From assembly GCA_022510385.1 (NCBI GenBank), contig JAFLTQ010000006.1:1-64000 (forward strand): a stretch of 64,000 bases of DNA, given 5' to 3'. Each line of letters opens with the position of its first letter. Positions within the stretch are counted from its first letter, which is position 1. The translations under genes and the position numbers were made by a program. Under the pieces are notes generated by a model. That model ran no database searches, had not been told where the DNA came from, and saw only the letters and a program-made list of their open reading frames with translations. The DNA is from Muribaculaceae bacterium. Its GTDB lineage: Bacteria; Bacteroidota; Bacteroidia; Bacteroidales; Muribaculaceae. This document shows, one piece after another, positions 36,561 to 45,622 of the stretch.

Positions 36561-38021
36561 ATGAAGATAAAAACGATATTAACGCTATTGGTAATCATAG
36601 GCAACCTTCTGCCTGTCAGTGGAAAAGAGAAGGAAGGAGTGATAATGCAAGTGGATGGAGAGGAAGTTCCCACGAGTGAATTCCTCTATCTGTTCAATAA
36701 GAATAATCTTCAACAAGTGGAGCCGCAGACTCTTGAAGAGTATCTTGAGCTATTCAAGGTGTATCGCTTGAAGGTGGCTGAAGCGAAGAGTCAGGGAGTA
36801 GACACGACAGCCTCTTTCCGTAATGAGATGGCACAATACCGTCGGGAATTGTTGGAGCCCTACGTAAGCGACACCACCTATTTCCGTCAGATGGTGGAAG
36901 AGGCTGTGGGAAGAGACAGTATACTTGTGGAATCGAGCCATATAATGATAATCCGCACTCACGATGAAGAGAAGGATCAGAAGAATCTGGCGATGCTCGA
37001 CAGTTTGCGCAAGGAAATATTATCGGGAGGAGACTTCATACAGGCAGCGAAGAATTATTCGGAAGATAAATTTTCATCCGACAAGGGGGGATATTTAGGA
37101 TATAACCCTGCCGGGACATTCCCCTATGATTTTGAGACTGCAGTCTATGAAACTCCGGAGGGAGAAATCTCAGAAATTGTAGAATCTCATGTAGGATGGC
37201 ATATCGTGAAACCGGGAGGAAGGAAACGTACCGGAGAGTTCGACCGTCAGGTGAGGCCCTATGAGACTATCAGAGGAGAGGTTGAGAAACGCACATCATC
37301 CCCCTTTGATTCCCGCTATCACAAGATTCGTAAGAATGTGATAAATCGCCTTGGAGCGAGACACCCGGAGATTGACTTGTCTCAGATGGATGAAGATGAG
37401 GCATTTAATAAGCTGATGTCGGCAGAGGAGGTGACCCAATATGCAGAGAATCCCGACTATCGCAATCTGATTGACGAATATATCAACGGTAGTCTTCTCT
37501 ATGTGGTAAGTGTGGATAACATCTGGGATAAGGCATCCAACGACACTGAGGGATTGGAATCATTCTATCAGGCGCATAAGGATAATTACAAATGGGATAA
37601 GCCTCATGCCAAGGGATTGCTGGTGCAGGCACGCAATGATTCAGTGGCAGCTTTAATTATGTTGGAGGTTGCCGGTATGCCTACAGATTCTGTGGGTCCA
37701 TACATACGCAAGAACTTCAAGAGAGATGCATCGGTCGACCGTTTTAATGTGGGAGAGGGCACAAACGCCATGATAGATCATCTGATGTTCGGAGGGGAAG
37801 AAACGACACCAAAGAACAAAAACTTCACATCCTATTTTATACTTGAGGGAAGATTGGTGGAAAATCCCGAAGAATTGGGAGACGTCAGAAGTGCGGTTAT
37901 CAACGACTATCAGGAAGCTCTTGAAATAGATTGGATCAAGTCGCTGAGGGCTAAACATCAGTTGGAAGTCAATAAATCGGAACTTAAACGTATAAAGAAG
38001 TCACTGGAAAAAAAGAAGTGA
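36561..38021 (+). CDS. Periplasmic SurA/PpiC-type prolyl isomerase
   Basis: A 486-residue exported chaperone or isomerase. Signal peptide about 1-21 (LLVIIGNLLPVSG). A SurA-like N-terminal region precedes a clear parvulin rotamase domain (about 120-220) with SSHIMI, DFIQAAKNYSEDKFSSDKGG, LGYNPAGTFPYDFETAVYET and VESHVGWHIVKPG. A further helical and second degenerate rotamase-like part follows. It is the first of three consecutive chaperone genes leading to the OstA-like gene, which points to outer-membrane protein and LPS-transport biogenesis. Confidence 0.88.
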   Translation: MKIKTILTLLVIIGNLLPVSGKEKEGVIMQVDGEEVPTSEFLYLFNKNNLQQVEPQTLEEYLELFKVYRLKVAEAKSQGVDTTASFRNEMAQYRRELLEPYVSDTTYFRQMVEEAVGRDSILVESSHIMIIRTHDEEKDQKNLAMLDSLRKEILSGGDFIQAAKNYSEDKFSSDKGGYLGYNPAGTFPYDFETAVYETPEGEISEIVESHVGWHIVKPGGRKRTGEFDRQVRPYETIRGEVEKRTSSPFDSRYHKIRKNVINRLGARHPEIDLSQMDEDEAFNKLMSAEEVTQYAENPDYRNLIDEYINGSLLYVVSVDNIWDKASNDTEGLESFYQAHKDNYKWDKPHAKGLLVQARNDSVAALIMLEVAGMPTDSVGPYIRKNFKRDASVDRFNVGEGTNAMIDHLMFGGEETTPKNKNFTSYFILEGRLVENPEELGDVRSAVINDYQEALEIDWIKSLRAKHQLEVNKSELKRIKKSLEKKK

Positions 38022-38029
38022 CGAAATAG

Positions 38030-38899
38030 GTGAAATATCTTTCCTTTATATTAGCTATTCTGTTATTCTCATGCTCTTCGAAAAGAGAGGATGAGAATAA
38101 CGTGTTGTTAAGATATGGGGAAAAAGAGTTGACGGTAGATGATGTGACGGGATTGATTCCGGAGGGGCTTTTATCTGCAGACAGTGCAGCCATGTTCCAC
38201 AGCATAATAGAGGGATGGATCCGGGATGAAGTGCTTGCAGAATTGGCTGAAGACCGTCTCTATGATATGGAGGCGATAGAGAGGAGGGTGAATGATTACC
38301 GCAACAGCCTGATAGTGCAAGAGTATCTTATGCGTATGCGGGAAAGTCATGCCACGGAGATAGATGAGTCAAAGGTCAGAGATTATTACACCACCCATCG
38401 TAAAGGGATAAAATTGGAAGTTCCCTTAATAAAGGGAATTTTCCTGAAGATAAACAAGGATTCCCGGGGAAAGGAAGAAATCAAGAATCTGCTGACATCG
38501 GGAGATCCCGAAAAGATTGACAAGTTAGAACAGGAGTGGTTGGACAGATCTCTTGAGTATACCTATTTTCAAGACAAATGGATAGATTGGGAAACAGTGA
38601 GCGGGTTGATACCGCATAGGTTCGGAGATCCCGATGAGTTTCTCAAAAAGGAACATTATTTTGAAGGAGAGTATGGAGATTGCGCCTATTATTTAGAGGT
38701 GACAGATTATCTTCCAAGTGGAGAGGAGCAGCCCTTCGAATATGCGAGAGGATGGATATCCGAGATATTGACCCAGGGACAACTTGCTGAGTATGAAAAT
38801 AATCTCGTTGAGTCTTTGGTGAAGAAATCAATCCGGGATAAAAGGATGGAAGCAGTGGGTTATGATCCTTTGAGGCATGAGATGATAGAGACGAGATGA
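38030..38899 (+). CDS. SurA-like lipoprotein without rotamase domain
   Basis: A 289-residue lipoprotein: GTG start at 38030 gives MKYLSFILAILLFSCSS with the lipobox Cys at residue 15. The helical N-terminal region resembles SurA_N (IIEGWIRDEVLAELAEDRLY). No parvulin signature such as FxxxAxxxSxD...GG...G is visible in the remaining part, so it probably works as a chaperone rather than an isomerase. It starts eight bases after the preceding isomerase gene and the next gene follows within 41 bases, indicating one operon. Confidence 0.75.
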   Translation: MKYLSFILAILLFSCSSKREDENNVLLRYGEKELTVDDVTGLIPEGLLSADSAAMFHSIIEGWIRDEVLAELAEDRLYDMEAIERRVNDYRNSLIVQEYLMRMRESHATEIDESKVRDYYTTHRKGIKLEVPLIKGIFLKINKDSRGKEEIKNLLTSGDPEKIDKLEQEWLDRSLEYTYFQDKWIDWETVSGLIPHRFGDPDEFLKKEHYFEGEYGDCAYYLEVTDYLPSGEEQPFEYARGWISEILTQGQLAEYENNLVESLVKKSIRDKRMEAVGYDPLRHEMIETR

Positions 38900-38939
38900 C
38901 ATGGGAACAAAAGGAAATGATAGAAATAAAGGAAAGATA

Positions 38940-40325
38940 ATGAGATATATAAGATCAAAAATTGTGAAGCGGACAATAGGAGTCTTATCCCTGACGCTCA
39001 TGGTTTTGCCGTTGATGAGTCAGGCTGACAAGAATGTAGTAGACGAGGTTGCATGGATAGTAGGTGACGAGGCTATTTTCCGGTCGGACATTGAGGAGCA
39101 GTATCAGCAGATGAGGTCGGAAGGGATAAGCATGTCAGGAGATCCCTATTGTTTCATACCGGAGCAGTTGGCAGTTGAAAAGCTCTATCTTCATCAGGCA
39201 AAGATGGATACCATAGAGGTGCCGGAATCGAGTGTGAGAAGTATGGTGGATCAGCGCATCAACTTTTTTATCAATCAGTTGGGAAGCCAGGAGAAAGTGG
39301 AGGAATATTTCCATAAGTCATTACCTGTTTTGAGGGAGAGTCTTATTGAGATGATGAAGAATAACTCTATAGTGTCACAAGTTCAGAGGAATCTCACCCA
39401 GGATGTGACTGCGACCCCGAATGAGGTAAGGAAATATTTCAACAGTTTGCCGGCCGACTCAGTTCCATACGTACCGATGCAGGTAGAGGTTCAGCTTATC
39501 ACCCTCAACCCGAATATCCCGCGTCAGGAGATAGAGGATGTCAAGGCACGCCTAAGGGAATATGCCGACAGAGTCAACAAAGGGGAGATAGATTTCTCCA
39601 CACTTGCCATCATGTATAGTGAAGATGGCAGCTCGATGCAGGGAGGAGAGTTAGGATATAACGGGCGAGCTGCATGGGTGCCGGAGTTTGCGAACGTTGC
39701 CTTTAACCTTACCGACCCCAAGAAAGTGTCGAGGATAGTGGAGACGGAATATGGATTTCATATTCTGCAGTTGATAGGGAAGAGAGGTGATCAGGTGAAT
39801 GTGAGACATATCCTGTTGACCCCCAAAGTGAGTCAGAAGGATTTGACAGATGCCACCAACCGACTTGATTCGATAAGAAAAGAGATAGTGGGAGGAGCCT
39901 TCACGTTTGAAGAGGCGGCATCATATATTTCACAAGATAAAGACACCCGTAATAACAAGGGAGTCATGACCAACAACAGTGAGTATAGCGATCTCTACCG
40001 TAGTAGTAAATTCGAGATGCAAGACTTGCCTACGGAGGTGGCGAGACGTGTCGAGAAGCTGAATGTTGGAGATATCAGCGAAGCCTTTATAATGAAAAAC
40101 AACAGTCATAAAGATGTGGCTGCGATAGTGAAACTAACCGAGCGAATTCCGGGCCATAGAGCAAACCTGTCGGATGACTACAATCTTCTGAAGAAGATGT
40201 ATGAAAACCATAAGAGGGAGATGATACTCAAGGAATGGCTTGAGAATAAGATAAAAGATACCTACGTAAAGATAGAACCCGGCTGGCAAAACTGTGAATT
40301 CCATTATCAAGGTTGGATAAGGTGA
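38940..40325 (+). CDS. surA: SurA-like periplasmic prolyl isomerase
   Basis: Periplasmic chaperone that escorts outer-membrane proteins to the BAM machine. I use ATG at 38940 (461 residues), which gives a signal peptide (VLSLTLMVLPLMSQA), rather than the ATG at 38901. A SurA_N region (IVGDEAIFRSDIEEQYQQM) is followed by a rotamase domain (DFSTLAIMYSEDGSSMQGGE, then VETEYGFHILQLIGKRGDQV) and a second (NVRHILL, FEEAASYISQDKDTRNNKG). This is the member of the trio closest to classical SurA. Its stop overlaps the OstA-like start as GTGA. Confidence 0.88.
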   Translation: MRYIRSKIVKRTIGVLSLTLMVLPLMSQADKNVVDEVAWIVGDEAIFRSDIEEQYQQMRSEGISMSGDPYCFIPEQLAVEKLYLHQAKMDTIEVPESSVRSMVDQRINFFINQLGSQEKVEEYFHKSLPVLRESLIEMMKNNSIVSQVQRNLTQDVTATPNEVRKYFNSLPADSVPYVPMQVEVQLITLNPNIPRQEIEDVKARLREYADRVNKGEIDFSTLAIMYSEDGSSMQGGELGYNGRAAWVPEFANVAFNLTDPKKVSRIVETEYGFHILQLIGKRGDQVNVRHILLTPKVSQKDLTDATNRLDSIRKEIVGGAFTFEEAASYISQDKDTRNNKGVMTNNSEYSDLYRSSKFEMQDLPTEVARRVEKLNVGDISEAFIMKNNSHKDVAAIVKLTERIPGHRANLSDDYNLLKKMYENHKREMILKEWLENKIKDTYVKIEPGWQNCEFHYQGWIR

Positions 40326-42943
40326 GAAGATATTTCGTTGCTTACTTTGTCGGGTTGATCATCCTGGGTTTTATCATAAACACCGGGATGAAAGCGTATG
40401 CCCAGGCACAAAGGAAGCAGGAAATAAAAGAGGAGGATACCTTCTCACGTCCGGAGCCTTCACGTCCGATACAACCGGAGTTGCCATCCACCAACCGTTA
40501 CCAGGAAGACAAGATATTTTTAGAGTATGCCGACAGTTTATACAAACAGACCCACAAACGAGACACAATAGAGAAACAGATCCTGAAAGGGAATGTAAAA
40601 TTCCGTCAGGCCGATATGTGGATGTATTGCGACTCGGCTTACTATTATCCCGAGGAGAATTCCCTGGATGCTTTCAGCAACGTCAGAATGGAACAGGGCG
40701 ATACATTGTTTGTATATGCCGACCAACTGTTCTACAATGGCGATACCCATCTTGCCAAGCTCAAAAACGGACCGACCCGAAGTAAGGTGACTCTTATCAA
40801 TAATGATGTAACCCTGACAACAGACAGCCTCGACTATGATATGAATATCGATTTGGGTTGGTATACACGCTGGGGTACGATTGATGATAAGGTAAACACT
40901 CTGACATCGTTATACGGAGAATATTCGCCGGCAACCAAAAGAGCTGAGTTTTTTACAGATGTGGAGCTTGTCAACAGTAAGGATGGTTTCGTCATGCTTA
41001 CCGACACGCTTTATTACAGCACGGAAACACATATTGCAGAAATAGAGAGCAGAACTATCATCCAGGGAGAGAATGATACAATCATAACCAACTTAGCCAC
41101 TTATTACACCGACAGCGGGAATGCCGACCTTTTGTCGCGTTCATTGATAATCCACAGGGATTCCACCGGGAATGTAACCACTCTTGAGGGGGACAGCATT
41201 ATTTACGACAATGCTACCCGGGTAAGCCGCGCTTATATGTTTCAAGACCCATTCAAGAGGAGCGCCCCCATGGTGATAACCGACACGGCACAAAAAACAA
41301 CTCTGATCGGAGGTTTTGGAATTTATAATGATTCCACAAAAGAGGCGCTTGCCACTATCTATCCCCTTTTGATGGAGTATTCTCAAAATGATACTATATT
41401 CCTTCGAGCCGACACCATAAAGACCTACATAGTCACCGAGATGGTGGCAGATAGAAGAAGGAAAACAAAATCGGGTTTCCCGGAACACATGGGTATTCCG
41501 ATAGTGATGCCCGATTCTGTGAACGGCGGCCTATGGATAGACACAACATTCTTTGCAGTGAAGATTCCTTATGTCGAAACTCCCCTTGTGATGCTTTTGA
41601 AAGAGGCACCTCCGGCTAAACCAAAGAATGAGGCGGCACAAATGGAAATTTCAACATTGGCGTCGGAACTGCATGAAAGTTTTCCGGCTGATTCTATTGG
41701 GGCATTGCAAAAGATAGCTGAGCTGGATTCAATAAATGTTGAAAGGAATCTTGCCGAACTCGATTCAACGGGAAGGGTAAAAAATCAGATTGGCGACTAT
41801 ATTTCAGAAGATTTTGAGAGAATGTCGCAAAGAGAAGATACAATTTCAGCTGATACTATCGCGATGGCTGAGGAGATATTGAGAGTTGACTCGATTCCGG
41901 TGGAACATCATGTGGCTCTTGCCTACCATCGTGCCCGATTCTTTAAGCAGGATATGCAGGGAGTTGCGGATTCCATGGTATTCTTGGAGAGGGATTCGAT
42001 TTTATATATGTTCCGGAAACCGATTATCTGGAGCGGGGAGAGACAGGTGACAGGTAATCGTATAGATGTGCATTTCAACGATTCCACCGCTGATTGGGCA
42101 CTCTTGCCTGAATTCGGCCTCATGTCGGAACACGTTGAAGAGGACTTTTATAATCAGATATTCGGCAAGGAATTGAAGGCCTATTTCGAGGGGAACGGTT
42201 TGAGAAGAATGGAGGTGAATGGAAATGTTGAAACGATCTTTTTACCGCAAGAGGAAGACTCCACTTATAACAGGCTGGTGAATGCAGAAAGTTCCTATCT
42301 TGATGCTTATTTAACTGATAATGAGCTCGACCGTTTGAAGATGTGGCCGGAAGTGAGTGGCACGGTAACGCCGCTTTTCCTTGTGAAACGAGCACAGATG
42401 TATCTTCAAAAATTCAAATGGTGGGGATTTTTGCGACCTGAAAGGGAATGGTATGGCGACCGTCTGCGATGGGCAGATAATCTTGGAGAGGTGCCCGAAG
42501 AATTAGAGCAATATTTTCTGTCTCCGTCAGATTTTGGAGAGCCTAAAAGTTTTACAGGCGCACGGTTTACACCGCCACCCACATCCCTTATTACATCGGC
42601 GGCTCTTCCGGATCTGATGTTGAATGATTCCATCGGAGCCCGTGGTGACAGCTTACAGGTTGTAAAGATTGAGGAATCGGAGACGTTGCCGGAGATAGAG
42701 TCGATGGAAAATGAAGAGCATACCGAGCTTATAGAAATGGAAGAAGAGGGGAAAGAGATCGAAGATGCAGTAGAGGATGCAGACGCGGGAGAATCAGGGT
42801 TGCAACAATCAGAGATTGCTGTTCCCGAGGAAGAAGAGGATGCAACGGAGGTAGTCGGCAATGATAGCGGAAATAATCAAGAGGAGGACGAGGAAGAATT
42901 GATAGAAATAACCGGCGAAGAAGAGGAGGTGACAGATGAGTGA
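40322..42943 (+). CDS. OstA/LptA-like LPS transport protein
   Basis: Bacteroidetes OstA-like protein, about 873 residues, presumably a periplasmic component of LPS export to the outer membrane. GTG at 40322 overlaps the surA stop (GTGA); a TTG at 40313 is the alternative. The N-terminal hydrophobic segment FVAYFVGLIILGFII anchors or exports it. From about 50 onward there are repeated short beta-strand blocks typical of the OstA/LptA jelly roll (FRQADMWMYCDSAYYYPEEN; GDTLFVYADQLFYNGDTHLA). The last 100 residues are strongly acidic, rich in Glu. It overlaps mutL by eight bases. Confidence 0.85.
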   Translation: MRRYFVAYFVGLIILGFIINTGMKAYAQAQRKQEIKEEDTFSRPEPSRPIQPELPSTNRYQEDKIFLEYADSLYKQTHKRDTIEKQILKGNVKFRQADMWMYCDSAYYYPEENSLDAFSNVRMEQGDTLFVYADQLFYNGDTHLAKLKNGPTRSKVTLINNDVTLTTDSLDYDMNIDLGWYTRWGTIDDKVNTLTSLYGEYSPATKRAEFFTDVELVNSKDGFVMLTDTLYYSTETHIAEIESRTIIQGENDTIITNLATYYTDSGNADLLSRSLIIHRDSTGNVTTLEGDSIIYDNATRVSRAYMFQDPFKRSAPMVITDTAQKTTLIGGFGIYNDSTKEALATIYPLLMEYSQNDTIFLRADTIKTYIVTEMVADRRRKTKSGFPEHMGIPIVMPDSVNGGLWIDTTFFAVKIPYVETPLVMLLKEAPPAKPKNEAAQMEISTLASELHESFPADSIGALQKIAELDSINVERNLAELDSTGRVKNQIGDYISEDFERMSQREDTISADTIAMAEEILRVDSIPVEHHVALAYHRARFFKQDMQGVADSMVFLERDSILYMFRKPIIWSGERQVTGNRIDVHFNDSTADWALLPEFGLMSEHVEEDFYNQIFGKELKAYFEGNGLRRMEVNGNVETIFLPQEEDSTYNRLVNAESSYLDAYLTDNELDRLKMWPEVSGTVTPLFLVKRAQMYLQKFKWWGFLRPEREWYGDRLRWADNLGEVPEELEQYFLSPSDFGEPKSFTGARFTPPPTSLITSAALPDLMLNDSIGARGDSLQVVKIEESETLPEIESMENEEHTELIEMEEEGKEIEDAVEDADAGESGLQQSEIAVPEEEEDATEVVGNDSGNNQEEDEEELIEITGEEEEVTDE

Positions 42944-44852
42944 TATAATAAGATTGTTGCCGGATTCCGTCGCCAACCAGATTGCCGCGGGAGAGGTGAT
43001 ACAGCGCCCGGCCTCCGTGATAAAGGAATTGGTGGAGAATTCAGTAGATGCGGGAGCCACCGATATAAGGATATTCATCAAGGATGCAGGAAGAACCCTC
43101 ATACAGGTGGTGGATAACGGTAAAGGGATGTCAGCAACAGATGCGCGGATGGCCTTTGAGCGTCATGCCACCTCTAAAATCAGCAGTGCAGCCGATTTGT
43201 TCACCCTCCATACGATGGGATTTCGCGGGGAAGCCTTGCCATCAATATGCGCAATATCGCAAATAGAGATGCGCACCAAGCCGGAAGGGGCTCAAATAGG
43301 TACCAGACTGATGATAAATGCCACAAAAGTTGAGACTCAGGAATCAGTGGCATGTGATAAGGGCACGAATATCATGGTGAAGAATCTCTTCTTCAATGTG
43401 CCGGCACGACGTAAGTTTCTGAAGAGCGATAACGTGGAGTTGTCGAACATCATGCGTGAATTTGAACGCCTTGCCCTGGTCAACAACAGTATCCGAATGA
43501 GCATAGACACCGGCACCCGGGTGATTGACTTAAAACCGGGAAGCTTTCATCAACGTATCGAGGATATCTGGAAGAATTCCCTGGATTTGCATCTCATTCC
43601 TATAGAAGTGGAGACTTCATTAATAAAGATATCGGGTTATATTTCTCGACCCGAATATGCCAGGAGGCGCAATCCGTTACAATATCTTATAGTCAACGGA
43701 CGAAACATGCGTCATCCCTATTTTCATAAGGCAATAGCGGGATGTTATGATTCTTTGATAGCCCCCGACACACAGCCTTGCTATTTCTTGAAATTCAAAG
43801 TGGATCCTGAAAGTATAGATGTCAATATCCACCCTACAAAGAATGAGATAAAATTTGAATATGAACAGGAGATCTGGCCCATCTTGCAGGCGGTAGTGAA
43901 ATCAGCCTTAGGCAAGTTTGGGGCAGTCCCTTCGATCGACTTCTCCATAGACCCGGTGCCTGTGGCTCCCAAACAGGGAGGAGAGACTCCGAAGCCTCCC
44001 ACTCTTGATATTCCGGGAGATTACAATCCTTTCTCAGGAACAAACTATGAAGGACCCCGATATCCGGGGACTCGGACCACAGAGGGCTTTAAAACCAATC
44101 GTCCGGGAAATCCGGCAGACATGGGGCGTAAGGTTCCTTCCAACTGGGAGTCGCTCTATTCGGAATTTATGAGAGGATCCCATGGATTCGGAGGTTTGCA
44201 GAGTATTAAGGAAGATAGGAAGGATTCCTCCGAAGATGGAATTATAGAAGAGTTTAAGGATTCATCTGTTCCGGTAAATATTTGTATCCAGTGGGGAGAC
44301 AGATTTATAGTCTCATCCACAAAGGATGGAATATTACTGATCGACCAGCGAAGGGCACATATAAAGATATTATATGAGGAGTTTCTGGCTCATATAAAAG
44401 GAGGGGATCATAGTTCGCAGGGGATTATGTTTCCGGATACTCTTGAGATAGATGCGAGCCAACAGGATGCTTTGGAAGAGATAATCCCGGAATTATATAA
44501 GATAGGGTTCAGAATTGAGTATGATAGTGACAACCGCTGGAGCATTACGGGGATTCCCTCCTATGCTACAAATCTTGATTCCAGAGATATTGTAATGCGG
44601 ATGATTGAGAGTATCGATGATTCCACCCGAAATTATGGTAAAGAGGAAAAATCGACAGATGCCTTGATGTCGAGGATAGCATTGGTGATGGCACGCAGCG
44701 GGGCTATCAATTACGGAAAAAGATTAACCCCGGAAGAGATGGAACATATCACTACCCGGTTATTTTCACTTCCCGATCCCTCATATACTCCGTCGGGACA
44801 TAAAATCTTCCACCTGCTGGATCAGACCTATCTAATTGGACTCTTTAAATGA
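42936..44852 (+). CDS. mutL: DNA mismatch repair protein MutL
   Basis: Couples MutS mismatch recognition to strand removal. It has 638 residues. The GHKL ATPase motifs are intact: ELVENSVDAGATDI, DNGKGM, and GFRGEALPSI. A conserved N-terminal region VNGRNMRHPYFHKAI and a C-terminal dimerisation domain follow. I did not find the DQHAx2Ex4E endonuclease motif; the aligned spot reads IDQRRAHIKILYEEF, so endonuclease activity is doubtful from this view. It overlaps the OstA-like gene by eight bases. Confidence 0.93.
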   Translation: MSDIIRLLPDSVANQIAAGEVIQRPASVIKELVENSVDAGATDIRIFIKDAGRTLIQVVDNGKGMSATDARMAFERHATSKISSAADLFTLHTMGFRGEALPSICAISQIEMRTKPEGAQIGTRLMINATKVETQESVACDKGTNIMVKNLFFNVPARRKFLKSDNVELSNIMREFERLALVNNSIRMSIDTGTRVIDLKPGSFHQRIEDIWKNSLDLHLIPIEVETSLIKISGYISRPEYARRRNPLQYLIVNGRNMRHPYFHKAIAGCYDSLIAPDTQPCYFLKFKVDPESIDVNIHPTKNEIKFEYEQEIWPILQAVVKSALGKFGAVPSIDFSIDPVPVAPKQGGETPKPPTLDIPGDYNPFSGTNYEGPRYPGTRTTEGFKTNRPGNPADMGRKVPSNWESLYSEFMRGSHGFGGLQSIKEDRKDSSEDGIIEEFKDSSVPVNICIQWGDRFIVSSTKDGILLIDQRRAHIKILYEEFLAHIKGGDHSSQGIMFPDTLEIDASQQDALEEIIPELYKIGFRIEYDSDNRWSITGIPSYATNLDSRDIVMRMIESIDDSTRNYGKEEKSTDALMSRIALVMARSGAINYGKRLTPEEMEHITTRLFSLPDPSYTPSGHKIFHLLDQTYLIGLFK

Positions 44853-44899
44853 TTGATAATTATTATTGTCGTTGATAACGATTTAAATATAAAAATGTT

Positions 44900-45400
44900 A
44901 TGAGAAAGATTTACACACTGACCATAGCACTCCTTGCATTTATGACCTTTCTTCCCTTGACATCCTGCAATGATGATGATGATGAAAAGGAAACCGTCGT
45001 GACCGAAGAATCATTGCCGGAAGCGGCAAAGGAATTTCTGACTAAATTTTTTCCGGATGATAAGGTAGTAAAAATAGAGGAAGAGAATGCCGGAGATATT
45101 ATAGTGTATGAAGTGTCGTTGGAAAGCGGTTTTGAAATAGTATTCAACTCCGAGGGAGAATGGCAACAGGTGGAGGCCCCCTACTATAAGACAGTGCCGA
45201 CGGGGATAATTCCGGAGCAGGTGATGAAGACCTTGTCGCAACAATATTCGAGCTATGGAATAAAGGAAATCAACACTGATGACCAAGGATGGAAGGTGGA
45301 ACTCAGCAATAATCTGACCAATGAACCGGGTGGTGCCGGTCTTAACTTATGGTTTAATTTTTCAGGAGAAATCACGTCAACATCTCAGGATAATGCCTAA
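44900..45400 (+). CDS. PepSY-like (DUF2874) lipoprotein
   Basis: A 166-residue lipoprotein. The signal ends in LPLTSC with Cys at about residue 23, followed by an acidic run (NDDDDEKE). Two repeats of the PepSY-like fold follow: LPEAAKEFLTKFFPDDKVVK with YEVSLESGFEIVFNSEGEW, then IPEQVMKTLSQQYSSYGIKE with WKVELSNNL. Each has the pattern 'lp..v...l...fp...i......yev.l..g..i.Fd..G.w' seen in Bacteroidetes PepSY-like proteins of unknown role. It is separated from the DUF4493 operon by a 222-base gap holding a promoter. Confidence 0.78.
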   Translation: MRKIYTLTIALLAFMTFLPLTSCNDDDDEKETVVTEESLPEAAKEFLTKFFPDDKVVKIEEENAGDIIVYEVSLESGFEIVFNSEGEWQQVEAPYYKTVPTGIIPEQVMKTLSQQYSSYGIKEINTDDQGWKVELSNNLTNEPGGAGLNLWFNFSGEITSTSQDNA

Positions 45401-45523
45401 AAAAGCGGAATAATCCATCAACAAATGTGGGAGAACAATTCATAAAGAAAAATAAAAAAGAGAGGGGAAATGGGTAATTCGAGCCTTTAAAATTGTTCTT
45501 TTTGGTACATTTTTAGGAGATAA

Positions 45524-45565
45524 GGGGCAAATTTTTGCCCCTTTATTGGTTTATTTGTAGTTTTG
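45524..45565 (+). promoter_or_regulatory. Promoter of DUF4493 operon with overlapping palindrome
   Basis: TTTG at 45534-45537, a 20-base spacer and TAGTTTTG at 45558-45565: an exact Bacteroidetes promoter. The -33 TTTG is inside a perfect inverted repeat, GGGGCAAA/TTTGCCCC (45524-45541, two-base centre). This could be a regulator site or, as an alternative, the terminator hairpin of the preceding PepSY-like gene. The predicted leader is about 50 bases. Confidence 0.7.
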
Positions 45566-45622
45566 TGCCGGAAAAGGCCTTCTGAATAAGGAGGAATAAT
45601 TTGCAATAATTAACCTGACATA

